Positions 11,641 to 22,759 of a stretch of DNA of 64,000 nucleotides are shown here, piece after piece. Under the pieces are notes generated by a model. It was not told the DNA's origin. It searched no databases and saw nothing but the letters and a program-made list of their open reading frames with translations. A program made the position numbers and the translations under genes. Within the stretch, counting starts at the first letter, position 1. Every line of letters starts with the position of its first letter. The DNA is from Symsagittifera roscoffensis (Eukaryota > Xenacoelomorpha > Acoela > Convolutidae). The DNA is taken from assembly GCF_963678635.1 (NCBI RefSeq), contig NC_087069.1, positions 37,573,329-37,637,328 on the forward strand, in the 5' to 3' direction.

Positions 11641-13330
11641 GCATTATTAATTGATTATATTATAATTTTTGTACCAGTCTTTTCAAAATTGGGAAAAAAA
11701 TCGATATTAATCAATTAATAATTGGTTATAATCTCCCTTTTTGAAATCAAATTATAATATATGATAATACACTTTAACCGATTAAAACAATTACGAATCC
11801 ATCTAATTTCCTATTCAATTATAATCGATTATAATCGATTCAAACCAATTATTTTTATCCCAATTTCTAATTCATATGTTGCACCCAAAAGTTTTTCCAT
11901 CATGCACATTTTAGCTTTTTTAACTACCAAAATATCAACACATTGCTTTATTTTCAGGATTAACTCGGAAAAAAATTGTTTTTTACCCACAACAGTGACC
12001 TTTCAACTAAAATAAAAGGATCTCTATGAAAGTTCTGTTCCTGGTAAAACTTTGTATTCAGATGAGCTAAAGTGTGACAAAACATCTCGGTTTAAAAAAT
12101 TTTGTTATTGACAGAAAAAAAGACCCCACGGGAATTGATTAAATTAAACTTTTGGTTTAAACCAAAATGTGGGCAAAATAAGAGACTAAAATTGATAATA
12201 ACCGAGTAAAATTGTTATAAAGAGCTTTTTTGTAAGAACTATAATCAAGTATAATCGATTATAATAGATTATGATCTGTTGTGAAATATCACGATTCTAA
12301 CCGATTATAAATCCCTTAAACACCTAAGTTTGATATTTATAATCAATTAAAAATATCAGAAAATCATTTTGATAATCCGTTATAATCGATTACTTACGCG
12401 GATGCGGGTAGGGATTTTTTGTGCTACAGAATATTCGTGCTTGGGTTTCTTTTTATCTAAATCAATTTCAGTTTTTCAACTAGCCTTTTTGAATTATTTT
12501 TTTCATCTGAATACCAGTGATGTCAATTCAAAAAAGTGCTTACCTGAGTTTTGAAAAACTATGGGTGTTTGGGAGCCTGCACCCAGTTTCAAGAGTTAAG
12601 AATCGACCATATTATGATTCAGTAGCTGTCCAACTGAAGTTGTACAAAAATGATTATAATCTCTTGCTTTCAATAAGAAAATTTTGTTTGATCATCAATT
12701 TGTTTTATAATATACATTCCCATCCGCCTGCTGAACTACACATTTATAATTCACTTTCAGTGGCTGCCCATTCACCTCTGCACATTCTAGAGAATAACAT
12801 TCTACCGAACAACGTTCTGTTTTTTAGGAGTTTTTAATGATTATCAATATTTATAATTCATTATTATGGCTTTTTTTTAAATGTCAGGAACTATAAGAGT
12901 TTTAAATCGATTTTAAGGGGTTTTCTGTATGATCTATGAACAATTATACTGGATTTTAAAAGATTATATACTCTCGGAAAACATCACTATTATAACCGAT
13001 TATTAGAGATTATAGTCTCTTGGAAAATAATACAATTATAATTGACTATAAGGGGTTTTTTATTGGAAATATAAACAGTTATAATAGATTAAAAGCGATT
13101 ATAACCTCTTGGAAAATATCACGATAATAATCGATTTCATATCCTTTAAAGACCTAACTTTGATAATTATCGATAATTATGATAATTATGAAAGTTAATG
13201 AAAGTTAATTATGAAAGTTAATGATAATTATGAAAAGACCTAACTTTGATAATTTGATAATTATGATGTCATAAAAGCATCATAATAATTCGTAATAATC
13301 GACTTATCGAGCCTAAACTTTGACGCGGGA
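11640..13330. repeat. AT-rich palindromic repeat region built on AATCGATT / TTATAATCGATTATAA
   Basis: The self-complementary words AATCGATT and ATAATCGATTATAA recur, for example near 11820, 12250 and 12385, with decayed variants between. From about 12890 to 13160 a longer unit of roughly 110 bp seems to repeat: CTCTTGGAAAATATCAC, then a CGATTATAA word, then GGGGTTTT. A short ATGAAAGTTA/TAATTATGA duplication follows at 13170-13270. Short frames here are by-products. Confidence 0.6.
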
Positions 13331-13339
13331 ATTGCCATT

Positions 13340-13890
13340 TTGGTTAATTTAGGACAATTAATGCGCGAGATATTTCGTGCTATTAATTAGCTAATTAATC
13401 CGCTCATAGATTTTTCCAAACTGATTGATGCATGTCTTTGGTGCTATTTATACATTCCTAAACAATAAAACATCACTCTTTTGGTATAGCGTTAGGGTGA
13501 GTTCTAGAAAAAAAAACGTGCACTTTTCTTTCTTTCTTTTAGAAGTTCAGTCTTCTTGTTTGATTTGATTTTTTCAAAAAACTTTCAAAAACGCTGGAAG
13601 CCGTCGGAATATTTGGGGTTTTGTCCTCATACAAGCAGTCCCAGATATGGGTTTGGATTTCACTCGCTCTACTTACTTAATTGATAGCCCCTTTTTCAAA
13701 CGGTTTTCTGCGGTCAAAGCAAACAATAGGTACTAAATGACGAGATTTAGGAGTCTTTGTATGGCAAAATCATCAAATTTGCGGCGATATTTTTGGATTT
13801 TTACATTGACCGCTTCTGCGATAGAAAAGAATTGTATTTTTTTAATCTTGGAAGTCAGTATAACCAGCTTGAAATCGGTATAGTCAAAGG
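13340..13890. other. Intergenic sequence with a fragment of the dispersed foldback family
   Basis: Around 13325-13440 the words GCCATTTTGGTTAATTT, GGACAATTAATGCGCG and ATATTTCG match the internal part of the foldback element near 25505-25560. The rest shows no gene. Confidence 0.45.
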
Positions 13891-13904
13891 CGCTTGAGAA
13901 TGGG

Positions 13905-13985
13905 AAGCAGTGGTGAAGTGGTTACGTCTCCGCCTCTCAATCGAAAGGTCGGATGTTCGAGGCCCACCATGATCCGTGCTCGTTG
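13905..13985 (+). repeat. tRNA-like sequence, probably a SINE head or tRNA relic
   Basis: GTGGTGAAGTGGTTACG resembles the tRNA A box, and 30-odd bases later GGATGTTCGAGGCCC resembles the B box. The acceptor and anticodon stems do not close well and the sequence runs on into an unrelated tail, so a working tRNA is unlikely. A tRNA-derived SINE is the simplest reading. Confidence 0.35.
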
Positions 13986-13989
13986 CTTG

Positions 13990-14810
13990 AGGGTGAAGCA
14001 ACATTACCCAGCCCAGTAAAATAACCAAAAAAATTGCATGTAGTTCTTAAGCAGGTGCACAACAGCGGTTCGCCGTGATGGGCTGTACAGCTCGTATGTT
14101 GGTCCTTTCCCTCGTGGATAAATAAATGATCTTAATGGGCTGCAAAATTCCACGGGGTTCTCGCAATGAGATTTCATTTGTTTGTAAATGTAGGAATTTT
14201 TACAGTGAAAACAATTTGCAAACAATTTTCTTATCATTTGTTTTTAAAGTTATCATTTCAAAATTGGAGTTTTTAATTGATAAATTCCCTCTCATTACGC
14301 CGTTTCACACACCGATTCCTCTCCACATTCGACCTGCTCTAAGAAATCACTGATTATCGCAGTTTATGTAATCAAGATCTATAACAATGAATTTTTAAAG
14401 ACAGTTTTGAGCAGGTGTGAATTTAATGGGGGCGGATCTTGCGAACGCCCTTTCTCAGAGATTGGACCCCATGCCGACCAAAGCGTCCCACTTTTTATTT
14501 AATTTTGAGATATCCATTTTTGACTGACTGACGTTAAAATTTTTCCAAAGGCCCCTTTGGCCCCAATATATACTTACTTTGAGGGGGGAGCGCGCGACAA
14601 AAAAAGCTTAAAAAGCTTATAAGTCATTTGAGAGAGCTCAGAAAATCAATTTATTTGACCTTAAAAAATGGCGACAAATTTTAATTTTTTAAAAACATTA
14701 GCTCCCCCTCAAGAAAATCCTAGATCCGTCCCTGGATTTGTGTCTGTTCGACTTACGGTACCGGAAACCCTTCAATTTTGCTCCCTGTTTCATATGCGAC
14801 TTAATGAAAG
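13990..14810. other. Intergenic sequence, nothing recognised
   Basis: Mixed-composition sequence with short frames only. No motif, repeat boundary or splice structure stood out. Confidence 0.45.
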
Positions 14811-14814
14811 CTAA

Positions 14815-15440
14815 GCGCGGCGCGTTCTAACTAAATAATTTGGCTGCGCGACTTTGGATAACCTTCAAGGAGCGGGTGAGGGACTTTGGAAAAATACTTT
14901 GAGCCACTGTGCGACTTATGAAAAGACTTTGGATGTCCCACTTAAGAAGGAATTTTTTTAGGCGTCACTTAGGAAAAGACTGTGATCCGCTGCGCTTTAC
15001 TAAAATACTGTGGAGGCACTAACTCAGAAAAGATTTTGAAGTCCCAACTTCAGAAGGAAAAGTTTTGAGCGGCTACGCGACTTGAGAATATACTTTGGAG
15101 GCTCGACTTAGGCAAGAACTCTGAGCCCCTGAGGGACTTCGATCCGATATGCAAGTTAAGAAAATAACTTTGACCTCCGCTTATGAAATCAATATGAAGT
15201 CGCGACGTAAGACAACACTTTGACTGCGTGATTTAACAAATGATTAAATCAATGATGCGTTTGTGATAACACTTTGGCGCGACTATGCTAAGAATTTGGC
15301 GCGGTTGAAATAAACCTGGGGCGCGACTAAAATAGAACAGCACGACGCTACTTGGACCATATTGCGCGAATACAAAGTTCAGTATGAGAACGGTAAGCGG
15401 CACGACTTTCAAATTCTTTTTGTAAGTAGCGGACTTCGAC
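14815..15440. repeat. Degenerate minisatellite, units of about 30 bp
   Basis: Variants of GCGACTTAGGAAAAGACTTTG recur roughly every 30-35 bases with heavy decay (for example GCGACTTATGAAAAGACTTT, GCGACTTGAGAATATACTTT, TCGACTTAGGCAAGAACTCT). GC is a little higher than in the surroundings. Confidence 0.65.
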
Positions 15441-15962
15441 TCGATCATTGAAAAAAAATTTCAAAATGAAAGTTTGAATCTTATTTGACCTGAATGTAGA
15501 TCATGTTATTTATATTTCTTGGATGTGAAACCAATTGTTCTCAGCAGGTGAGTCACGGAACTCATTATGAGGCCAAACTGAGATGCTCGGCATTCGAGGC
15601 TCATTTTGATTGAAAGTCAAAAACATTTTGGCATGAGGTAACACGAACCGCGTCTCTGAATACTCTGTCTTGGAAAATAGTATGTTGTTTCTTAGATAAA
15701 AACAAGAAGATGTTTTCTGCTCAAGTTTTGCAGAAGTACAAATTACCAGACGATGGTACGACAATGGGTACATACTACCGGATTGAACAATTGTTGGTCG
15801 CCCATGGTGAGGACAGTGCCGGAACTAGTCACACAGAAAAAAGCGCTGATTCTGGAAAGTTGATTCTGGAAAATTGATTCTCAATTTTTATCTTTTGATA
15901 AGCTTGGGTAAAAAGATCCTGAACAGGAGAAGTTACACTCGCCGCAACGTAAGACTGTTAGC

Positions 15963-17560
15963 TTGACAATGGCTACGAATTCGCGTGAAGTGGTAAAATC
16001 TAACAATCAGAGGAAGGCTGCGGTGCTACATGAAACGAGGGAGCTTCCTAGGGACCCGATCAGATTAACATCAACACAAAGGAACAAGACGGTAGACGCG
16101 GCGGGATCGTTCGATAACCCAATTGTTATTGATAGCTCTTCAGGCGGGTCATTGTCTGCAGAAAGCCTGATGGGAGATCGTACAAGGATGACTACTAACA
16201 ATCAGGATCAACCGGCCGGAAAAGCGTTATTCAATGCAACGACTGGATTGATAGTACCATATTCAAGTTCCGAAGAAAATAGTGTGATAAAGATGAACAA
16301 GGAAAAAGATAGAAAGGAACAATATAGCTCAATTACCCTCTCATAAGCCAAAAAATAGACAAGAATTGCGCAATACTCCACCAGTCATAAGAAATGGAGG
16401 AGAAGGATGTTGTAATGTTGCCATGCAAAAAGTCAGAGGGGTTAGTTCCAACGTCAAAGCCAGTCAAAAGGAAAAAACTTTATACTCCTTCGAACGAAAC
16501 TCCGACAGAACCAGAGGGAACCAGTAGCCTGTTGGCTAGAACACCGAAACCGAGTGTACGTCAAAATATTCGATCTCTACGCAAGCGAAAGCCGCCGAAG
16601 TTCCCGGGGGAACGATTTTTACAAGCATGGTTACAGCAGACGTTATCACAGTAAATGAGATCGCATCGAAGGACAGTTCGGAGGACGAGGCAAACAAATT
16701 GCCAAAAAGAGCCCCAAAGCCTTTACATTTCATAACGACTAACCGTCTTTTGGATGCTAACCATGTCGGAGACAGCAGGACATCGAAGAAAGAACAAGTG
16801 ACTCCGAAGAAAATACCGAACCCAAAAAAAGAGAAACGCAGAGGACACATATTTCGACCGAGAAAAATGTCGGTTTTACTGGGGAGCAGACTAGGTTCAG
16901 GATGAAATCACAGACTTAAATAAAAAAAGTCTCGCGCACTCTGTCGATGTACTGGACCAGCTGCGGAAAATTAACAGACACTCAAAAGGAACAGTCTTGG
17001 TTACGGATTCTCAGGAAGTTACGTTCGATAGGTTTTATCTGCAATCCTTATACCAAGGGTTAGAGGCTCGTATCTGAAACAGTCGAAAAACCCATGGGTT
17101 GGGTAAAACGGTCGACGCGGAGCAGGTCGAAATACAGAGTACCCGCGAAGTTATCGACAAGGCAGGGCAGGATATATTCGAAAAAGCTATGGCCGAAAGT
17201 GAAAGTAGGCCAGTACCAAATGCAGGACGAGTTAAGAAGGCTGACGCTGTGGTCGCAGGGACATCTAGTTCAGCCCCGACGCCAGCGGTAGTTTCATCAA
17301 ATATGCAGATCACAGCTAAACCAATGGCAATGACTTCAATGCCATCATTTTCCTGTAAACAAGAAACACAAATGTCGAAGGCGAGGAGCCCCACGGCGAT
17401 TTTGGCTAGCATTTTGCCGAGCAAGGAGCAAGAGAATTACAACCAGGAAATGCAACAGACAGCTTTAATAGGAGTGGGGGATATAGCAAACGTGAGCAGT
17501 GAATGTGTGGACCGATTGTGCCGGACGATTTGGATATCGCGGACAAGTTGTAAGCAATAA
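15963..17560 (+). pseudogene. Broken ORF, probably a retroelement internal domain (gag-like or unknown)
   Basis: Four open stretches (15963-16346, 16394-16654, 16627-16905, 17099-17560) in changing frames follow one another with little spacing. All share unusually high GC and coding-like composition for this window, as expected of one protein broken by frameshifts. Visible features are a DNPIVIDSSSGG segment, Lys/Arg-rich stretches (KPVKRKKLY, RKRKPPKF, KKEKRRGH) and an Ala/Ser/Thr-rich C-terminal part. I recognise no catalytic domain. The polypurine tract and LTR start about 200 bp downstream place it inside an LTR element; a gag N-terminus is a guess. Confidence 0.4.
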
Positions 17561-17757
17561 AAATAACAGGAGAAGATCATCGTCAGAGTTTAGAAGAGTT
17601 GGCGAAACTGGAAACTGAAAGTATTGAGTTTAAAACTTTTCTGGAAAGGGAAAATTTACAGGATATTATCAAAAGAAACATTATACATTTGACTAAACGG
17701 GAAAACTTTGAACTTACATGTTATTGAGGCAGTAAAATGATTATCAAACACTTCAAA

Positions 17758-17990
17758 TTAAAGAAGGGGAAGTGTAGTGGAGAGTGTTATGTAACTTTGT
17801 TTATTGCGTGTGATGTACTAAATAATGAACTCAGGCTATCAAGGTCAACATAGCAGTGAACGTTAATCGTGTATTCAGCCATTGGCGCTTGTGACCTAAA
17901 AGAGTTTACGTCTCTTTACTAACAACGTACGTCGATACATAACCAATGAGTCTGCTTCTACAAACTTGGCTCAAAAGGAAGTCAAACTGA
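17758..17990 (+). mobile_element. Polypurine tract and 3' LTR start of a degraded LTR element
   Basis: AAAGAAGGGGAAG is a typical polypurine tract and is followed at once by TGTAGTGGAGAGTGTTATG, a common type of Ty3/gypsy LTR start. The LTR's far end and the matching 5' LTR could not be placed, so the end coordinate is approximate. Confidence 0.5.
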
Positions 17991-18470
17991 AAAAACATTT
18001 GTTTTAGAAGCTTTTTTCCCAAACTCTAAGGGCCATGGGAATCTACTTTTCCCTACAATTAAAAACTTTAAATCTAATTTGTGTTTGGCACGTTTTTACT
18101 TGCAGCCACCTTACCGTTGTTTCTGTTAGATCACATGGTATCAATCCAAAGCGTTTTTAAATCATTTAGCAGTTATGAGCTAATTTTCAACCAAAACAAT
18201 TTACGTAACAATACTTATTTTTTCAATTGAAAAGTTTTCAAAAATCAAAAAGAAATGCAATTTTTATTTGTCGGTTATTTATGCTAGTGCTAGATACTAG
18301 CATATTGTGCTAGATACTAGTGCTAGATACTAGCATTATTTATGCTAGTGCTAGTTGGTACTTTTGCAAAACTATTGAGCCGATTTCTACTAAAAAGTTC
18401 TAATTTTGTAGACATCAGTTATCGATGTTTCATCGCTGAATCAGCGCTGATTTTTTTAATAAAATTTTAA
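17991..18470. other. AT-rich spacer before the heat-shock cluster, with short CTAG repeats
   Basis: At about 18280-18356 TGCTAGTGCTAGATACTAG and close variants recur; the units are partly self-complementary. Otherwise nothing is recognised. Confidence 0.5.
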
Positions 18471-18845
18471 GGCTGAATCATCGAATAGCACGGAATGAAA
18501 AACCATGAAAATTTTTAGATTGTGATAGCAGTTTCTCATCGCTTCTTTTTCACTGGAACACAACCCGCGAATTATCTAAGTTCTCTTGTTTCAACCATCC
18601 ACGAAGAGGCAGGGACTATGGTCTAGAACAAAAATTAATTTGAACGATATTTATTTCAGTTCTTGTATTAAGAATTGAAAAACAAAGAAAACAAATATTG
18701 AATTTATAGATGCAGTTAAATCATCTAGAATATTTTTGTCTGCAAACCTTAAGCTAAAACTTTTAGCACAAGTGTAAAAACAAAAAACAAATCAGAGTTT
18801 ATCGTTTGAAATCGGACGCTAAAATTTGAATATCCATCTATTTTT

Positions 18846-19387
18846 ATGCACTTTCCTTCTGCTGAACTCTTTCAATCGGAATTTCCCGAATCGACTGTTT
18901 CTTCTCTTCTTTCTTCTCTCTCTCGGCGTGAACGACCACAGAGCCATCGTCCATCATCTTTATCGGGGATCGAGAACGCCTGCGAGAAAGTCTTCGTTCG
19001 TTTGTGCGTCCCGTCCGAGCTCTGCCATTCCGTGTTTCCCGACATCGTCAAAGTATTTCCCTCCAATTTAACATTCACTTCGTCTGGTTTGAAACCACGA
19101 GTATCGACAACCGGAGCCCAGTCGTCTTTCCCGACTCCGGCCGCGTATCGAAAATTCCTCATATTCTCATTGTTGACGCCTGATCCGAAAAGAGAGTTTA
19201 AGCTTCGGAAGTCGTCGTATAAGTTTTCTTCGTCTCGGAGGAGCGCCTGGAGCAAAGTGTCCGCATGAGGTGAATGCCAATTTATTCGGCTCGGGTATAG
19301 CGCTGCCGATGATGAAGGTCGTCCCCTATTGCTATTTCTGGGTCGTACTAGAAGATACGGATCGTAATCGATGAAGTTTCGCAGCAT
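18846..19387 (-). pseudogene. Small heat-shock protein (HSP20) unit 1, frameshifted
   Basis: From the ATG at 19387 the frame gives the family N-terminus (MLRNFIDYDPYLLVRP) and most of an alpha-crystallin domain (VVDTRGFKPDEVNVKLEGN). Compared with units 2-4 it lacks a net 26 bp near 18961. This removes the EDVKMDTLRTK stretch and shifts the frame, so the end of the domain and the C-terminal IPI motif are lost; the frame stops at 18872. HSP20 proteins are ATP-independent holdase chaperones and need these parts for dimer and oligomer contacts. TTTTAG directly precedes AAATG, a 3' splice or spliced-leader acceptor. Confidence 0.8.
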
Positions 19388-19582
19388 TTCTAAAAGTTAA
19401 GCGTGATTTGTTTTTATTATTTTTCGTGAAAATTTGGAGTGTTTTTGATCGAGCGCAAGAATTGAAGCAGGGATTGAAATTTTGGTTTCTTACGGTAATA
19501 AAATTAGCTGATTGACCGAATTTATTGATTGGAATAGAGGTAAACTGTTCCCTTTTTGTATCTGGCACGAGGGGTTACATAC

Positions 19583-19657
19583 CAGTATTTAGACAACCGC
19601 GTATTCAGACTGGTCAGTATTTAGACAAATACTGTTTCAACCAATCAGAATCGAGAC
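19583..19657. repeat. Half MITE between heat-shock units 1 and 2
   Basis: Starts CAGTATTTAGACAACCGCG and ends near CAATCAGAATCGAGA, matching one arm of the complete palindrome at 23853-24054. The other arm is absent. Confidence 0.75.
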
Positions 19658-19896
19658 ATAGAACGGAAAGAAAAACCATGAAAAAAAATTTTAGATTGGG
19701 ATAGCAGTTTTTCATTGCTTCTTTTTCACTGGAACACAACCCGCGAATTATCTAAGTTCTCTTGTTTCAACCATCCACGAGGAGGCTGGGACTATGGTCT
19801 AGAACAAAAATTAGTTTGAACGATATTTATTTCAGTTCTTGTATTAAGAATTGAAAATTAAATAAAACAAATATTGAATTTATAGATGCAGTTAAA

Positions 19897-20592
19897 TCAT
19901 CTAGAATATTTTTTGTCTGCAAAGCTTAAGCTAAAATTTTTAGCACAAGTATAAAAAACAAAAAAACAAATCAGAGTTTGTCGTTTGAAATCGGACGCTA
20001 AAATTTGAATATCCATATATTTTTCTGCACTTTCCTTCTGCTGAATTCTTTCAATCGGAATTTCCCGAATCGACTGTTTCTTCTCTTCTTTCTTCTCTCT
20101 CTCGGCGTGAACGACCACAGAGCCATCGTCCATCATCTTTGTCCTCAAAGTGTCCATTTTCACATCTTCGCGGATCGAGATCGCCTGCGAGAAAGTCTTT
20201 GTTCGTTTGTGCGTCCCGTCCGAGCTCTGCCATTCCGTGTTTCCCGACATCGTCGAAGTATTTCCTTCCAATTTAACATTCACTTCGTCTGGTTTGAAAC
20301 CACGAGTATCGACAACCAAAGCCCAGTCGTCTTTCCCAACTCCGGCCCCGTCTCGAAAATTTCTCATATTCTCATTGTTCACGCCTGATCCGAAAATAGA
20401 GTTTAAGCTTCGGAAGTCGTTGTATAAGTTTTCTTCGTCTCGGAGGAGCGCCTGGATCAAAGTGTCCGCGTGAGGAGAATGCAAATTTATTCGGCTTGGG
20501 TATAGCGCTGCCGATGATGAAGGTCGTCCCCTATTGCTATTTCCGGGTCGTACCAGAAGATACGGATCGTAATCGATGAAGTTTCGCAGCAT
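19897..20592 (-). CDS. Small heat-shock protein (HSP20/alpha-crystallin family), unit 2, the only fully open copy
   Basis: 231 residues from the ATG at 20592. Residues 1-88 are the variable N-terminal region. The alpha-crystallin domain spans about 90-165, from DTRGFKPDEVNV through the EDVKMDTLRTKM and DDGSVVVHA strands. The IPI motif at 178-180 fits the C-terminal I-x-I anchor of HSP20 oligomers. The tail after it is long (about 50 residues) and ends hydrophobic (LICFFVFYTC), which is unusual and may be read-through into former 3' UTR. Upstream, TTTCAG abuts AAATG. The likely 5' UTR donor reads GCAAGA here where units 1, 3 and 4 have GTAAGA. I saw no heat-shock element upstream; a half MITE sits there instead. 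Role inferred from the family: binding unfolding proteins under stress in the cytosol. Confidence 0.8.
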   Translation of the reverse strand: MLRNFIDYDPYLLVRPGNSNRGRPSSSAALYPSRINLHSPHADTLIQALLRDEENLYNDFRSLNSIFGSGVNNENMRNFRDGAGVGKDDWALVVDTRGFKPDEVNVKLEGNTSTMSGNTEWQSSDGTHKRTKTFSQAISIREDVKMDTLRTKMMDDGSVVVHAEREKKEEKKQSIREIPIERIQQKESAEKYMDIQILASDFKRQTLICFFVFYTCAKNFSLSFADKKYSR

Positions 20593-20788
20593 TTCTGAAA
20601 GTTAGGCGTGATTTGTTTATATTTTTTTTTCGTAAAAATTCGGAGTGTTTTGTTTTGAGCGCAAGAATTGAAGCAGGGATTGAGATTTTGGTTTCTTGCG
20701 GTAATAAAATTGGCTGATTGACCGAATTTTTTGATTGGAATAGAGGTAAACTGTTCCCTTTTTGTATCTGGCACGAGGGGTTACATAT

Positions 20789-20860
20789 CAGTTTTTAGAC
20801 AACCGTGTGTTCAGACTGGTCAGGATTTAGACAAATACCCTTTCAACCAATCAGAATCGA
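20789..20860. repeat. Half MITE between heat-shock units 2 and 3
   Basis: Begins CAGTTTTTAGACAACCG and ends at CAATCAGAATCGAGA; same arm as at 19583, with more substitutions. Confidence 0.7.
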
Positions 20861-20929
20861 GACATAGAACGGAATGAAAAACCATGAAAATTTTTAGATT
20901 GTGATAGCAGTTTTTCATTGCTTCTTTTT

Positions 20930-21775
20930 CACTGGAACACAACCCGCGAATTATCTAAGTTCTCTTGTTTCAACCATCCGCGAGGAGGCAGGGACTATGG
21001 TCTAGAACAAAATTAGTTAGAACGATATTTATTTCAGCTCTTGTTTTAAGAATTGAAAATTAAAAAAAACAAATATTGAATTTATAGATGCAGTTAAATC
21101 ATCTAGAATATTTTTGTCTGCAAACCTTAAGCTAAAATTTTTCACTGGAACACAACCCGCGAATTATCTAAAATCTCTTGTTTCAACCATCCACGAGGAG
21201 GCAGGGAATATGGTCTAGAACAAAATTTAGTTTGAACGATATTTATTTCAGTTCTTGTTTTTAGAATTGAAAATTAAAGAAAACAAATATTGAATTTATA
21301 GATGCAGTTAAATCATCTAAAATATTTTTGTCTGCACAACCTGCAAATTATCTAAGTTCTCTTGTTTCAGCCATCCACGAGGAGGCAGGGACTATGGTCT
21401 AGAACAAAAATTAGTTTGAACGATATTTATTTCAGTTCTTGTTTTAAGAATTGAAAATTAAAGAAAACAAATATTGAATTTATAGATGCAGTTAAATCAT
21501 CTAGAATTTTTCACTGGAACACAACCCGCGAATTATCTAAGCTCTCATGTTTTTTGAACCATCCACGAGGAGGCAGGGACTATGGTCTAGAACAAAAATT
21601 AGTTTGAACAATATTTATTTCAGTTCTTGTTTTAAGAATTGAAAATTAAAGAAAACAAATATTGAATTTATAGATGCAGTTAAATCATCTAGAATATTTT
21701 TGTCTGCACAACCCGCGAATTATCTAAGTTCTCTTGTTTTCAAATTTTAAGCTATTTTTGCATCTAATATTTTTG
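20930..21775. repeat. Tandem ~180-215 bp repeat downstream of heat-shock unit 3
   Basis: The segment CACTGGAACACAACCCGCG through ATGCAGTTAAATCATCTAGA recurs with starts near 20930, 21143, 21335, 21512 and 21707 (the third and fifth shortened at the left). Each contains CCACGAGGAGGCAGGG or a close variant. Single copies lie behind units 1 and 2, so this is an expanded piece of the 3' flank of the heat-shock unit. Confidence 0.8.
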
Positions 21776-21854
21776 TCTCCAAACCTTAAGCTAAAATTTT
21801 TAGCACAACTATAAAAACAAAAAACAAATCAGAGTTTATCGTTTGAATCGGACG

Positions 21855-22420
21855 CTAAAGTTTCCTTCTGCTGAATTCTTTCAATCGGAATTTCCCGAAT
21901 CGACTGTTTCTTCTCTTCTTTCTTCTCTCTCGGCGTGAACGACCACAGAGCCATCGTCCATCATCTTTGTCCTCAAAGTGTCCATTTTCACATCTTCGGG
22001 GATCGAGAACGCCTGCGAGAAAGTCTTCGTTCGTTTGTACGTCCCGTCCGAGCTCTGCCATTCCGTGTTTCCCGACATCGTCAAAGTATTTCCCTCCAAT
22101 TTAACATTCACTTTGTCTGGTTTGAAACCACGAGTATCGACAACCGGAGCCCAGTCGTCTTTCCCGACTCCGGCCGCGTATCGAAAATTCCTCATATTCT
22201 CATTGTTGACGCCTGATCCGAAAAGAGAGTTTAAGCTTCGGAAGTCGTCGTATAAGTTTTCTTCGTCTTGGAGCAGCGCCTGGATCAAAGTGTCCGCGTG
22301 AGGAGAATGCCAATTTATTCGGCTCGGGTGTAGCGCTGCCGATGATGAAGGTCGTCCCCTATTGCTATTTCCGGGTCGTACTAGAAGATACGGATCGTAA
22401 TCGATGTAGTTTCGCAGCAT
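21855..22420 (-). pseudogene. Small heat-shock protein unit 3, C-terminally frameshifted
   Basis: ATG at 22420; the frame stays open through the N-terminal region and nearly all of the alpha-crystallin domain, including EDVKMDTLRTKMMDDGSVVVHAERE. One CT dinucleotide is missing from the CT run near 21925 relative to units 1 and 2. The frame shifts and ends at 21881 as EETVDSGNSD, so the IPI motif is lost. A 179-residue domain-only protein might still fold, but without the usual oligomer anchor. The first half is closest to unit 1 (NFRYAAGVGKDDWAP) and the second half to unit 4 (FKPDKVNV, DGTYKR), which points to gene conversion. A GTAAGA donor and TTTCAG acceptor bracket a short 5' UTR intron. 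Confidence 0.75.
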
Positions 22421-22615
22421 TTCTGAAAGTTAAGCGTGATTTGTTTTTATTATTTTTCGTGAAAATTTGGAGTGTTTTTGCTCGAGCGCAAGAATTGAAG
22501 CAGGGATTGAAATTTTGGTTTCTTACAGTAATAAAATTGGCTGATTGACCGAATTTTTTGATTGGAATAGAGGTAAACTGTTCCCTTTTTGTATCTGGCA
22601 CGAGGGGTTACATAT

Positions 22616-22690
22616 CAGTATTTAGACAACCGCGTATTCAGACTGGTCAGTATTTAGACAAATACTGTTTCAACCAATCAGAATCGAGAC
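22616..22690. repeat. Half MITE between heat-shock units 3 and 4
   Basis: CAGTATTTAGACAACCGCG to CAATCAGAATCGAGA, the same arm as at 19583 and 20789. It starts a few bases after the repeated GCACGAGGGGTTACAT boundary. Confidence 0.75.
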
Positions 22691-22759
22691 ATAGAACGGA
22701 ATGAAAAACCATGAAAAAAAATTTTAGGTTGGGATAGCAGTTTTTCATCGCTTCTTTTT

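Noticed and set aside
18846-19268. Long plus-strand frames over the heat-shock units
   Set aside because: Shadows of the minus-strand HSP20 genes, repeated in every unit.
19388-19568. Frame upstream of heat-shock unit 1 (and equivalents before units 2-4) that would extend the protein N-terminally
   Set aside because: It starts at GTG, crosses the likely 5' UTR intron (GTAAGA...TTTTAG/TTTCAG) and joins in the wrong frame; treated as leader sequence.
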